In this document: positions 10,050 to 19,934 of the stretch, piece by piece | Position numbering within the stretch: position 1 is the stretch's first letter | How the letters are laid out: every line of letters starts with the position of its first letter | Source of the DNA: an uncultured Caulobacterales bacterium | Lineage (GTDB): Bacteria; Pseudomonadota; Alphaproteobacteria; Caulobacterales; Caulobacteraceae | Length of the DNA: 32,276 bases | Direction: 5' to 3' | NCBI GenBank assembly: GCA_903837135.1 | Contig: CAILTK010000114.1 | Span: 1 to 32,276, forward strand | The notes under the pieces: generated by a model | Told to the model about the DNA's origin: nothing | Database searches by the model: none | The model's input: the letters and a program-made list of their open reading frames with translations, nothing else | Position numbers and translations under genes: made by a program

Positions 10050-11395
10050 GCCGCGCCCTGCTCCTGTCGCTGCTGTTGACGGCGGCGCCGCTGGCCGCCG
10101 CCGCCGAGACCGTGGCCATCGTCAACGCCAGGATCGAGACCGCCGGCCCGGCCGGCGAGATCGCCTCGGGCGGGGTGCTGATCAGGGACGGAAAGATCGT
10201 CGCGGTCGGCCCGGCCGTGGTCCCGCCCTCCGGCGCGCGGGTGATCGACGCCCACGGCCAGGTGCTGTCGCCAGGGGTCATCGCCGCCTCCACCAGCCTC
10301 GGCGTCGAGGAGGTCGAGGGTGTGTCGTCCACCCACGACGAAGCCGCCGGCCCCGAGATCGGCGCCGCCTTCGACATCGCCTACGGCGTCAATCCGGCCT
10401 CGACCCTGATTCCGATCGCCCGCGAGGCCGGGATCACCCGCGCCATCGTCACCCCGGTGGCGGGACGCGGCGGCGGCGGCGATCGTGACGAAGAGGTGGA
10501 TATCGCCGCCCAGACCGCCGGCGGGTCGGAGCACAAGAGCCCCGGGGCCAGCCTATTCGAGGGCCAGGCGGCGGCGATCCGCACCGCCTCGGGCGACACC
10601 GACCTCGTGCTCAAAAGCCGGATCGGCATGGTGGTGGACTTCGGCGAGAACGGCGCGCGCATCGCCGGGTCGCGCGGGGCCGAGGTCACCCTGCTCAAGG
10701 CCGCCTTCGACGACGCCCGCCGCTTCCAGAAGAACCGCGCCGTGTTCGACCGCGGCGCTGAGATCCCTTCGCACCTCACCCGCGAGGATCTCGAGGCGCT
10801 GATCCCGGTGGTGGAAGGACGTACGCCACTCCTGGTGCGCGTGCACCGCGCCGCCGACATCCGCCTGGTCCTCAGGCTGGCCCGCGAGGAGAAATTGAAG
10901 CTGATCCTGGAGGGCTGCGAAGAGGGCTGGATGGTGGGCGCCGAACTCGCCGCCGCCGGCGTCCCCGTGCTGATCGACTCCGAAGCCGACCTGCCGGAGA
11001 GCTTCGAGACCCTGGGGGCGCGGCTCGACAACGCCGCCCGGCTGCAGGCGGCGGGCGTGCTGATGGCGATCGAGGGCGCGCGCGATTTCAACAATGTGCG
11101 CCAGGCCCGTTTCAACGCCGGCACGGCCGTCGCCAACGGCCTCAGCTATCCGGCGGCCCTGGCGGCGGTGACGATCAATCCGGCCCGGATCTGGGGCTTC
11201 GCCGACAAGGCCGGCTCGATCGAGGTCGGCAAGGACGCGGATCTGGTGCTGTGGTCCGGCGATCCCTTCGAGACCTCCACCTACCCGGTCGCCGTCTTCG
11301 TGGCCGGCCGCCAGCAGCCCCAGGACGCCCGCATCCTCAAGCTCCGCGACCGCTACGCCAAACCCGCGGACGGCTATCCGCCGGAGTATCATTGA
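10046..11395 (+). CDS. Exported amidohydrolase-like protein lacking the metal site
   Basis: This 449-residue paralogue of the gene before it has a plain Sec signal peptide (about 1-20, ending AAAAET) and no lipobox. The sandwich strands (VAIVNARIETAG, DGKIVAVGP) and the C-terminal GSIEVGKDADLVLWSGDPFE are conserved, so the fold is kept. The catalytic HxH is replaced: GVIDGHSHLGV of the partner aligns with GVIAASTSLGV here (Ser82/Ser84). The HHTSEG and HSDDP stretches also have no clear equivalent. It starts at the ATG at 10046, which overlaps the partner's stop (ATGA). It is probably a non-catalytic subunit or regulator of the partner, a pattern I recall for tandem amidohydrolases in related genomes. 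A different metal-free activity is the alternative. Confidence 0.85.
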
Positions 11396-11401
11396 CGCTC
11401 A

Positions 11402-11549
11402 AATCCCTCCCCCCGTAGTGGGGAGGGAGGCCGCGCAGCGGCCGCGCGGGGCAGCGCCGCCCTGTAAGGCGGGACGCTGAATGGCCGACGGACTTGCCCC
11501 GCTCCGCGGCCTCCGGCCTGCGACCCTCCCCACAAGGGAGGAGGGATTG
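11402..11549. repeat. Bipartite palindromic element C
   Basis: The two ends (about 11402-11452 and 11494-11549) are near inverted repeats: AATCCCTCC...GTGGGGAGGG on the left mirrors CCCTCCCCAC...GGAGGGATT on the right, and GCGGGGCA mirrors TGCCCCGC. Each arm also folds alone (CCCTCCCC/GGGGAGGG). The centre has a third hairpin (CCGCCCTGTAAGGCGG). It shares the architecture of elements A and B but not their sequence, so it belongs to another family. It lies directly after the second amidohydrolase gene. Confidence 0.7.
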
Positions 11550-11589
11550 GAGTAGCTTGGCCATTGCGGCCGTGCTACGGACCCGCCCG

Positions 11590-11688
11590 ATGCTGAACCG
11601 TATGACCCTCGTAATCGCCATCGCCGCCCAGGCTCGCGCCTGGGCCGCGCCGGCGCGCGAGGGTTGTGAGGCCAAGGTCCGCCGCTAA
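11590..11688 (+). CDS. Possible 32-residue peptide (doubtful)
   Basis: This is a short frame starting MLNRMTLVIAIAAQARA, which resembles a signal-peptide core, then ending AREGCEAKVRR. No convincing ribosome-binding site precedes it and no family is recognised. It may be a chance frame in GC-rich DNA or a remnant of a secreted protein. Confidence 0.15.
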   Translation: MLNRMTLVIAIAAQARAWAAPAREGCEAKVRR

Positions 11689-11760
11689 CACCGGCTCCCT
11701 CCTCTCCCCTCCCGCCGCGGAGGGGATGGCCCCTCCGCCGCCCGCCACAGGCCGACGGAC

Positions 11761-12384
11761 ATGACGCCCACCTACACGCCCGAACTGCTCAGCGCGCTGG
11801 CGCTGTTCGCCTTCGCCACCTCGATCACCCCGGGGCCGAACAACGCCATGATCCTGGCCTCGGGCGCGAACTTCGGCCTGCGGGCCAGCCTGCCGCACCT
11901 GGCCGGCATCGTGCTGGGCTTCCTCACCCTGGTGGTGCTGAGCGGCCTGGGCCTGGCCGGCGTGATCACGACGACGCCGATCCTGCACGCCCTCCTGAAG
12001 TGGGGCGGCGCGGCCTACATGCTCTACCTCGCCTTCCGGATCGGCGCCTCCAAGGGGATCAGCAGCAAGGACGTCGGGGCCCATCCGATCCGGTTCTGGC
12101 AGGCGTTCAGCTTTCAGTTCGTCAACCCCAAGGGCTGGGCCATGGCGCTCGGCGCCATCTCCACCTACGTGCCGCCGGGGCCCTACCCGGCCAACCTGGC
12201 GGTCGCCGTGCTCGTGCTGGGGCTGATCAACGCCCCCTGCAGCCTGACCTGGGCGGCGTTCGGCGTCGGCCTGCGCCGGTTCCTCGACCGGCCGGCGGTG
12301 CTGCGGGCCTTCAACGCCACCATGGCCCTGCTGCTGGTCGCCTCGCTCTATCCGCTGCTGAGCGAACTCGGTCCCAGACACTGA
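11761..12384 (+). CDS. LysE/RhtB-family amino-acid exporter
   Basis: This is a 207-residue inner-membrane protein of the LysE/RhtB type, which exports amino acids or related metabolites. It contains the family's ITPGPNNAMILASGANFG motif near residues 22-39 and FQFVNPKGWAMALGA near 118-132. About six hydrophobic segments are visible, with the last ending SLYPLLSEL. The length matches the family. The substrate cannot be assigned. The ATG at 11761 has only a weak purine-rich stretch before it. It stands alone, with repeat-filled DNA before it and a 106-base gap before parE. Confidence 0.9.
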   Translation: MTPTYTPELLSALALFAFATSITPGPNNAMILASGANFGLRASLPHLAGIVLGFLTLVVLSGLGLAGVITTTPILHALLKWGGAAYMLYLAFRIGASKGISSKDVGAHPIRFWQAFSFQFVNPKGWAMALGAISTYVPPGPYPANLAVAVLVLGLINAPCSLTWAAFGVGLRRFLDRPAVLRAFNATMALLLVASLYPLLSELGPRH

Positions 12385-12490
12385 GCGAAGCGGCGCGGGC
12401 CTGCGGCCGATGGCGGCAGGACCGCCCGGCTTGCCCCGGAAGCGGCGCGCGCCCATACCGGAGCGCCTCCGAATCAGTGAAAATAATCCG

Positions 12491-14533
<2,043 letters not shown>

Positions 14534-14605
14534 CAGCTCAGCAACCTCCCCATCCCCCCGGCGTTGAAGCTTGACCTTCGACCTATACGCCTGGGAGGGC
14601 GCCCC

Positions 14606-14899
14606 ATGAAACCTTTGAATATTCTCCAGGCAGGCGTGGTCGCCGCCCTGCTGGCGGGCGCCGCCGTGGGCGTGGCGCGCGCCGCGCCCGGCCCCACCAA
14701 GGGCGGCCTGGTCGCCGGCGCGGTCACCGGCGCGGTGGTCGGCGGCCCCGTGGGCGCGGTGGTCGGCGGCGCCATCGGCGCGGTGGCCGGCCACGAGGCC
14801 TCGCGGCCCGGCGGCCCCCTGGCGCCCCATCATCACTATCGCCACCACCGCCTCCACCGCCATGTGGTGGTGCACGAGAGCGTCACCGAGAACCGTTAG
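14606..14899 (+). CDS. Small exported glycine-zipper protein with His-rich tail
   Basis: This 97-residue protein has a signal peptide (about 1-27, ending GVARAAPG). It continues with a Gly/Ala/Val repeat region (GGLVAGAVTGAVVGGPVGAVVGGAIGAVAG broken into GxxxG steps), typical of glycine-zipper proteins that insert into or line membranes. The tail is His-rich: HHHYRHHRLHRH. I chose the ATG at 14606, which is preceded by GGGAGGG at 14593-14599. The function is unknown; the tail could bind metal ions or act at the envelope. It follows parE by 72 bases but probably has its own promoter. Confidence 0.8.
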   Translation: MKPLNILQAGVVAALLAGAAVGVARAAPGPTKGGLVAGAVTGAVVGGPVGAVVGGAIGAVAGHEASRPGGPLAPHHHYRHHRLHRHVVVHESVTENR

Positions 14900-14914
14900 G
14901 CGGCCTAGGGCGAC

Positions 14915-14932
14915 GGGCCCGCGAGCGGGCCT
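14915..14932. terminator. Possible bidirectional terminator hairpin
   Basis: GGCCCGC (14916-14922) pairs with GCGGGCC (14925-14931) between two convergent genes. There is no clear T-run on either side, so termination efficiency is doubtful; position is the main support. Confidence 0.35.
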
Positions 14933-14959
14933 CGAAGGACGAGAATTTCGGCCCCGCCC

Positions 14960-16129
14960 TCAATAGCTCTTCGGCAGGTGCAGCACGCGCTCGGCGACGA
15001 AGTTGAGGATCATCTCGCGGCTGACCGGGGCGATGCGGGCGATCATCGCCTCGCGGAAATAGCGCTCCACGTCGTATTCCTTGGCGTAACCCATCCCGCC
15101 ATGCGCCAGGACGCTGGCCTCGCAGGCGCGGAAGCCGGCTTCGCCGCCGAGGTATTTGGCGGCGTTGGCCTCGGCTCCACAGTCGCGGCCGGCGTCGTAG
15201 AGGGCGGCGGCCTTGAAGGCCAGGAGGTTGGCGGCCTCGAGTTCGGCCCAGGCCTTGGCCAGGGGATGCTGGATGCCCTGGTTCTGACCGATCGGGCGGC
15301 CGAACACCACCCGTTCCTTGGCGTACTGCGCCGCCTTGGCGATGGCGATCCTGCCGATGCCGATGGCCTCCACCGCGAACAGCACCCGTTCCGGGTTCAG
15401 CCCCTGCAGCAGGTATTTGAACCCATGCCCCTCCTCGCCGATCAGCGCGTCCTGCGACACCCGCAGATCGTCGATGAAAAGCGTATTACATTCAACCGCC
15501 TTGCGGCCCATCTTGGGGATCGGTTTGGCGTCGATCGCCGAGCGGTCGAAGTCGGTGTAGAACAGGCTGAGCCCTTCGGTGGGCTTTCGCGCCTCCGCCT
15601 TGGGCGTGGTGCGGGCGATGATCAGGATCTTGTTGGCGCGCTGGGCCGAGGTGGTCCAGATCTTCCGTCCGTTGATGCGATAGCCGTCGTTGGTGCGCTC
15701 GGCGCGGGTCTCGAGACTCGCGGTGTCGAGGCCCGAGTTCGGCTCGGTCACGGCGAAGCACATCTTGTCCTCGCCGGAGATGATCCGCGGCAGGTAGGCG
15801 TCCTTCTGGGCCTGGGTTCCGAACTTCACGATCGGCATCGGTCCGAAGATGTTCAGATGGATGGCCGAAGCGCCGGTAAAGGCCGCGCCCGACTGGGCCA
15901 CGGTCTGCATGACGATGGCCGCCTCGGTGAGACCGAGACCCGCGCCGCCGACGCTCTCCGGCATGGCCACGCCGAGCCAGCCGCCTGCGGCCATCTCCGC
16001 CACGAATTCCTCGGGAAAAGCGCCCGTCTCGTCGGCCTTGCGCCAATACTCGTCGCCGAAGCCGGCCATGACCCGCTGGACGCCCTCGCGGATCGCTTCC
16101 TGCTCCTCGTTCAGCCAGAACGCCGACAT
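14960..16129 (-). CDS. Acyl-CoA dehydrogenase
   Basis: This FAD enzyme oxidises an acyl-CoA to the 2,3-enoyl-CoA and passes electrons to ETF. The 389-residue protein shows the family order: helical N-domain (MSAFWLNEEQEAIREGVQRV), the beta-domain signature CFAVTEPNSGLDT and INGRKIWTTSA, and the C-terminal helical domain with ERVVFGRPIGQNQGIQHPLA and GGMGYAKEYDVERYFREA. The likely catalytic base is Glu351 in KEY. The chain length of the substrate cannot be judged. I chose the ATG at 16129, preceded on its strand by GAGAGG; an ORF extension to 16201 overlaps the upstream gene. It starts 14 bases after the stop of the oxidase gene, so the two are probably co-transcribed. Confidence 0.93.
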   Translation of the reverse strand: MSAFWLNEEQEAIREGVQRVMAGFGDEYWRKADETGAFPEEFVAEMAAGGWLGVAMPESVGGAGLGLTEAAIVMQTVAQSGAAFTGASAIHLNIFGPMPIVKFGTQAQKDAYLPRIISGEDKMCFAVTEPNSGLDTASLETRAERTNDGYRINGRKIWTTSAQRANKILIIARTTPKAEARKPTEGLSLFYTDFDRSAIDAKPIPKMGRKAVECNTLFIDDLRVSQDALIGEEGHGFKYLLQGLNPERVLFAVEAIGIGRIAIAKAAQYAKERVVFGRPIGQNQGIQHPLAKAWAELEAANLLAFKAAALYDAGRDCGAEANAAKYLGGEAGFRACEASVLAHGGMGYAKEYDVERYFREAMIARIAPVSREMILNFVAERVLHLPKSY

Positions 16130-16143
16130 CAAGCCTCTCTTCG

Positions 16144-17133
16144 CTAGCCGCGGTCTGGACCGCCCTGCTCGAACCGCGACGGGTGCAGCCTCGCCGCCCA
16201 CGGCCCCGGATCCTCGCCTTTGCAGTAGGCCGCAATCATCCGCCCCACACGCGGGGCCAGGAGCCAGCCGTTGCGCCGCGCGCCGACCGCCAGCAGGGTG
16301 CGGGCGGCGGCCGACGGTCCGACCAACGGCAGGGCGTCCGGGCTCTGCATCCGGACGCCCGCCTGGCCATAGGCGCCGCGGCGATCGAGACCTGGCGCAT
16401 GGCGTTCGGCCGCGGTGATCAGGGCGGCGATCACATGGGGCTCGACCGCCGTATCCCGCCGGCCGGCCTCCATGGTGGCGCCCACGCGGGCTCCGCCCGG
16501 CTGGGGCGCGAGGTAGCCGCCGGGCCAGCGGACGGTCGGACCGCAGGCCGGGCCGTGCGGCAGGACCGCGATCTGCCCCTTCACCGGCGCCAGCCGGGAA
16601 AGCTCGGGCGCTGCGACGTCGTCCACCCCCCCGGCCCCGTGGGCCAGGATCACCAGGTCGCTCGCACGCCAGTCTTCGCTCGCCACCGCGCGGGGCTCGA
16701 TCCGGCCGCCGCCCGCGAGCACGGCCGCCCGCAAGGCCCCCAGGGCCCGCGGCGGATCGACCACCCGGGGATCGGCCTGGACGAACAGGCCCCCGGCCTG
16801 CGGCGCCGCGGAGACGCCGAGCCGAGCCAGGGCGGGTCCCGACTCCGTGGGAAGGATCAGTCCCGCGTCGCTGAGCGTGAGCCCGGCGCGCGCCGCGAAC
16901 GCCGGCCAGAGACCGAGAGCCTCCACGAGCAGCCCATGATGCGCCGCAGCATCCGGGTCGAAAACCGCCTCGCCGATCGGCGCCAGAAGGCCGGCCGCCA
17001 CCGAGGATGCATTCAATCCGTCCGGCGTCGGATCGACCACGAGGACGTCGAGCCCCTGGTCCAGCGCGGCCAGGGCGGCGGACAGACCGAACACGCCGGC
17101 CCCGGCGATGGTCGCCCGCGATCGGACGCTCAT
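16144..17133 (-). CDS. FAD-dependent amino-acid oxidase (DAO/ThiO-like)
   Basis: The 329-residue protein belongs to the D-amino-acid oxidase/glycine oxidase superfamily. The dinucleotide-binding loop GAGVFG is at 11-16, followed by an acidic strand end (VLVVDPT). SSVAAGLLAPIGE resembles the second FAD-contact motif. The C-terminus has PLVGPS and RNGWLLAPRVGRMIA, as in ThiO-type oxidases. ThiO makes the glycine imine for thiamine synthesis, but no other thi gene is nearby, so the substrate is open. It begins 40 bases after the small upstream gene and ends 14 bases before the acyl-CoA dehydrogenase, suggesting a three-gene operon. Confidence 0.8.
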   Translation of the reverse strand: MSVRSRATIAGAGVFGLSAALAALDQGLDVLVVDPTPDGLNASSVAAGLLAPIGEAVFDPDAAAHHGLLVEALGLWPAFAARAGLTLSDAGLILPTESGPALARLGVSAAPQAGGLFVQADPRVVDPPRALGALRAAVLAGGGRIEPRAVASEDWRASDLVILAHGAGGVDDVAAPELSRLAPVKGQIAVLPHGPACGPTVRWPGGYLAPQPGGARVGATMEAGRRDTAVEPHVIAALITAAERHAPGLDRRGAYGQAGVRMQSPDALPLVGPSAAARTLLAVGARRNGWLLAPRVGRMIAAYCKGEDPGPWAARLHPSRFEQGGPDRG

Positions 17134-17173
17134 GGGCGTCCCCGCCGGGGAAAAGAGGGGGTGGAGGGCGAGC

Positions 17174-17437
17174 CTAGCTTGCGAAACCGCTGGCGGCGCG
17201 GCGACGCTCCCAGCCCGAAGAGAAGGCGCGCGCCAGACGATTTTCCTGGAAGATCAGGACCTTGGCTTCTTCCCCCGCCGCTGGATCGCCACGGATCATC
17301 AGGAAGGGCGCATCGGCTTCGGCGACGCGCTGCTCGGCCCAGCTCAGGCTCCGCTCCATGAACTCGGATAGATAGATGCCGAACTGGTGAGCCTCTTCGC
17401 CAGGCTGGATCGGCAATCTGATCACGACATCGGACAT
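17174..17437 (-). CDS. Uncharacterised 87-residue protein
   Basis: I recognise no family. It is a small soluble protein with no signal peptide: MSDVVIRLPIQPGEEAHQFG, then an acidic helical stretch, then LIFQENRLARAFSSGWERRR at the C-terminus. The start is uncertain. The ATG at 17437 is preceded by CTGGGG; an in-frame ATG at 17470 has a strong GGAGG but about 14 bases away. It is probably the first gene of a minus-strand unit with the oxidase and acyl-CoA dehydrogenase, which gives no firm clue to its job. Confidence 0.65.
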   Translation of the reverse strand: MSDVVIRLPIQPGEEAHQFGIYLSEFMERSLSWAEQRVAEADAPFLMIRGDPAAGEEAKVLIFQENRLARAFSSGWERRRAASGFAS

Positions 17438-17612
17438 GGAAACGCCCCAGGGTCTGGATTGTACATCCATTCGCCAACGAGTTTCCTCCGCACTCCGTTC
17501 CGAGTCCAGCGGCAATTGCGCAGCGCAGCATTGTGGTAAACGCCCTGCTCAACTTGACGGCGCGGGTGCGCAACCCTGCGGCGGCGGCGAAGGCGCCAGG
17601 CCGTCCGAAAAA

Positions 17613-17689
17613 TGGTACCGCCCACCCGGATCGAACGGGTGACCTCCAGAGCCACAATCTGGCGCTCTAACCAACTGAGCTAGGGCGGC
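17613..17689 (-). tRNA. tRNA-His (anticodon GTG)
   Basis: A 77-base cloverleaf runs on the minus strand with encoded CCA. The anticodon stem CCAGA/TCTGG encloses TTGTGGC, giving GTG. The D arm (GCTC...GAGC) and T arm (ACCCG/CGGGT) are intact. The acceptor stem GCCGCCC/GGGCGGT ends in a G1-U72 wobble. The base before G1 is T and the discriminator is A73, so the usual histidine identity pair G-1:C73 is absent; this is the known alphaproteobacterial variant read by a matching HisRS. Confidence 0.97.
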
Positions 17690-17708
17690 ATCGCCAAGCG
17701 AGGCGTTC

Positions 17709-17780
17709 TTCTAGAGCGCGTTCTCCAAAAGGGGAACAGGTTTTGCGCCCTCGACGCGTTCCAATGTCACGAATCTAGAA
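17709..17780. repeat. Dispersed intergenic repeat bounded by TTCTAGA/TCTAGAA
   Basis: A 72-base unit is bounded by the inverted pair TTCTAGA (17709-17715) and TCTAGAA (17774-17780). Inside is AGCGCGTTCTCCAAAAGGGG followed by AACAGGTTTTGCG. The CAAAA...GG...TTTTG core resembles, from memory, a very common alphaproteobacterial intergenic repeat family. It separates tRNA-His from the end of the exbB-exbD-tonB operon. Confidence 0.6.
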
Positions 17781-17815
17781 CATGCTTGGCCGGCCGATCA
17801 CCTCGGCCATGGACC

Positions 17816-17853
17816 AAAAATAGAACGGGCCGCCCGCTCGCGCGGACGGCCCG
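17816..17853 (-). terminator. Intrinsic terminator of the exbB-exbD-tonB operon
   Basis: On the minus strand a stem of about 11 bp with one mismatch (17842-17852 with 17827-17837) has a GCGA-type loop and is followed by TTCTATTTTT (17816-17825). It lies about 25 bases after the tonB stop. Confidence 0.8.
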
Positions 17854-17875
17854 ATAGAGAAGCGACCGTCTCCGG

Positions 17876-18595
17876 CTATTCGGACGCCAGGCGGAAGCTG
17901 ATCTTCGTGGACCAGGTTCCCCCTTCGACCGGTGTTCCATCCTGGGCCTGCGGGCTCATCTGGAACTGACGCGCCAGCTTCAGGGCGGCGTCGCCGAACC
18001 CAAATCCCGGAGGATCCTCGCTCGTCACGCTGCAGCCCGTAAGCGTACCGCGCGCGGTCACCGAACACTTGATCGTCGCCGATCCCGTCTTCTCCAGACG
18101 CTGCGCACGATCGGGATATTCCCGCGCCATGTCGTCCGCACTGGGCGTGCGAAGCAGCTTGGCGCCGGTGATCGTGTGCGACACCGGAGCGGGCGGCGCC
18201 GGAGGCGCCACAGCCGGCGGAGCCGGTTGGGGCGGTTGCGGCGGCGACGGCGCGATCAGGATCGGCGGCGGCGCCTGGATGTTCACCGGCGGCAGCGTCG
18301 TCTGGTGCACCTGAACCGGCGGCGGTGGCGGCAGGTTCTTCGGCGGCGGCGGCGGCGGCGGCGGGGGCGGGGGCGGCGGAGCGTTCTTGCGAAGCTCGAC
18401 CTTCACCGCGGTATCCTCGTAGGTCACGTAGTGCGGCGCGATCTTAGTGTAGTAGAGATAGATGATCAGAGCGACGTGCAGGCCGATGATTATGCCGCCT
18501 GCAATGACGTTCCGGGTCGTCGACCCCTTCGAGCGCCGAGGCGCATCCCACAACGGATCGTACCGGTGCGCGGGAGCTTGCGAGTCGTCAGACAT
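17876..18595 (-). CDS. tonB: TonB-family energy transducer
   Basis: TonB carries proton-motive energy from ExbB/ExbD to outer-membrane receptors. The 239-residue protein has an N-terminal membrane anchor (about 30-49) with a histidine in the segment (His40, in GLHVA), as in TonB. A periplasm-spanning Pro-rich linker includes 13 consecutive prolines (73-85) and further PPPPP and PAPP runs. The globular C-terminal domain (about 160-238) has YPDRAQRLEKTGSATIKCSV and ALKLARQFQMSP. It carries two Cys in the C-domain (KCSV and GCSV) that could form a disulfide. Gene order exbB-exbD-tonB with an 11-base gap after exbD and a terminator after the stop marks one operon. Confidence 0.93.
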   Translation of the reverse strand: MSDDSQAPAHRYDPLWDAPRRSKGSTTRNVIAGGIIIGLHVALIIYLYYTKIAPHYVTYEDTAVKVELRKNAPPPPPPPPPPPPPKNLPPPPPVQVHQTTLPPVNIQAPPPILIAPSPPQPPQPAPPAVAPPAPPAPVSHTITGAKLLRTPSADDMAREYPDRAQRLEKTGSATIKCSVTARGTLTGCSVTSEDPPGFGFGDAALKLARQFQMSPQAQDGTPVEGGTWSTKISFRLASE

Positions 18596-18606
18596 GCGTC
18601 ACCCCC

Positions 18607-19044
18607 TTACCGTGCGTTGTCTTCGCCCACGAGGGCGACGCTGTAAAAACCGTTGTCTTGAAGCTTGATCATCACGTCCATGAAGTAGCCGTAGCGGGCG
18701 CCTTTGTCGGAACGGATGTAGATCCGTTCCTTGGTCGGGTCCCGCTTGACGATCTGCTTCTTGAGGTCGGCAACCAGGTCGTCCTTGGTGGTGTGGAAGT
18801 TACCCACGAACAGACTGCCGTCCTTCTGGATCGAGATATAGATGGGCTTCGGTGGTGTAGTCGCCGGTGGAGCCACAGCAGTGGGAAGATCGACCTTCAC
18901 CGACACGGAAGCCAAAGGCGCGGCCACCATGAAGATGATCAGCAGAACAAGCATAACGTCCACAAAGGGGGTGACGTTGATTTCGCTGTTCTGCTTGATC
19001 GAGTACTTACCTCCCGCACCAGGCCCTGACAGTTGGGCCGCCAT
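18607..19044 (-). CDS. exbD: Biopolymer transport protein ExbD
   Basis: ExbD is the proton-pathway subunit of the TonB energising complex. The 145-residue protein has one membrane segment (about 24-44), with the essential acidic residue Asp29 in INVTPFVDVMLVLLIIFM. A periplasmic domain follows, containing PIYISIQKDGSLFVG and the family's RIYIRSDKGARYGYFMDVM. Length and topology are normal. It starts 5 bases after the exbB stop and precedes tonB. The proteins are expected in the inner membrane as an ExbB5-ExbD2 complex with TonB. Confidence 0.96.
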   Translation of the reverse strand: MAAQLSGPGAGGKYSIKQNSEINVTPFVDVMLVLLIIFMVAAPLASVSVKVDLPTAVAPPATTPPKPIYISIQKDGSLFVGNFHTTKDDLVADLKKQIVKRDPTKERIYIRSDKGARYGYFMDVMIKLQDNGFYSVALVGEDNAR

Positions 19045-19049
19045 GGTGG

Positions 19050-19934
19050 TTATGCCCCCTTATCGAGCTGACGGGAGATGGCGTTCATCAGTTCGGCGAT
19101 GAAGCCGTCGGTCCGGGTGCCGAAGCTCGAGATCTGAACCTGGAAGAAGTTGTAGAAGATAACCGCCGGGATAGCGGCGAACAGGCCGATACCGGTGGCC
19201 AGCAGCGCCTCGGCGATACCCGGGGCCACAACCGCCAGGTTGGTGGTGTTGGTGTTCGCGATCCCGATGAACGAGTTCATGATCCCGTAGACGGTGCCGA
19301 AGAGACCGATGAAGGGGCCCGACGATCCGACCGAGGCCAGGAAGGTCATGCCGCCCGAGAGCCGCTTGGCCAGACCGGACTGCACGGCGGAAACCGCCGC
19401 CTGGGCCCGGGAGAGCGTCGACTCCTTGGAGTCCCCGCCGACGGCCAGACCGGCCTGACGGGAGAGCTCCACTTCGCCCGAAGCCGCCGCGGCCATGTCG
19501 GCCAACGGATTGCCTTCGAACTCTTCGGAGGTGGCGATGCGGTTGATGTCCGCGATCGAACGGGCGCCGCGGAACGCTTCCACGAACCGGTTCGACTGAC
19601 CGTTGAGCCGCCCGAACTCGAGCAGTTTGAGGATCAGCAGGGTCCAGGAAAGGACCGAGGCGAGGAGCAGGCCGATCATCACGACCTTAACGACGGGGTT
19701 GGCGTCGAAGAACATCCGCACGGGGTTCAGAGAACCGGAGTGCTTGATGCTTGTCGGGGCGGATTCGGCGCCGCCGTTGGCCTGGCCCGCGTCAGGGGCC
19801 GGGGTAGCCGCCGGAGCAGTGCTTTCGGCGGGTGCGGGAGCCGGCGATTGCGCGAGCGCCGGCGCGCTGGTCAGCATCAGCGCACACGCGCCGAGGACCG
19901 CAAGGATGGGGGTGGGTCGTTTGTTGTCCAGCAT
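19050..19934 (-). CDS. exbB: Biopolymer transport protein ExbB (MotA/TolQ/ExbB family)
   Basis: ExbB is the pentameric stator subunit that, with ExbD, converts proton flow into TonB movement. The 294-residue protein is longer than E. coli ExbB because of an N-terminal signal peptide (cleavage near residue 28, ALAQ) and an Ala/Pro-rich periplasmic stretch to about 65. TM1 is about 81-104 (VVKVVMIGLLLASVLSWTLL). The conserved block GGMTFLASVGSSGPFIGLFG...GIMNSF and the last TM, LLATGIGLFAAIPAVIFYN, are typical. It leads the operon. The 500-base upstream region probably carries its promoter; I saw no clear Fur box. Confidence 0.95.
   Translation of the reverse strand: MLDNKRPTPILAVLGACALMLTSAPALAQSPAPAPAESTAPAATPAPDAGQANGGAESAPTSIKHSGSLNPVRMFFDANPVVKVVMIGLLLASVLSWTLLILKLLEFGRLNGQSNRFVEAFRGARSIADINRIATSEEFEGNPLADMAAAASGEVELSRQAGLAVGGDSKESTLSRAQAAVSAVQSGLAKRLSGGMTFLASVGSSGPFIGLFGTVYGIMNSFIGIANTNTTNLAVVAPGIAEALLATGIGLFAAIPAVIFYNFFQVQISSFGTRTDGFIAELMNAISRQLDKGA

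Larger units (their letters stand above)
11396..11760. other. 365-base gap with repeats and no convincing gene
   Basis: The gap holds palindromic element C (11402-11549), a possible 32-codon reading frame (11590-11688) and a C/G-rich stretch (11699-11755, CCCTCCCGCC...GGAGGGGATGG) that looks like a partial repeat arm. No RNA gene is apparent. A promoter for the exporter at 11761 should lie here, but I could not identify one with confidence. Confidence 0.6.
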
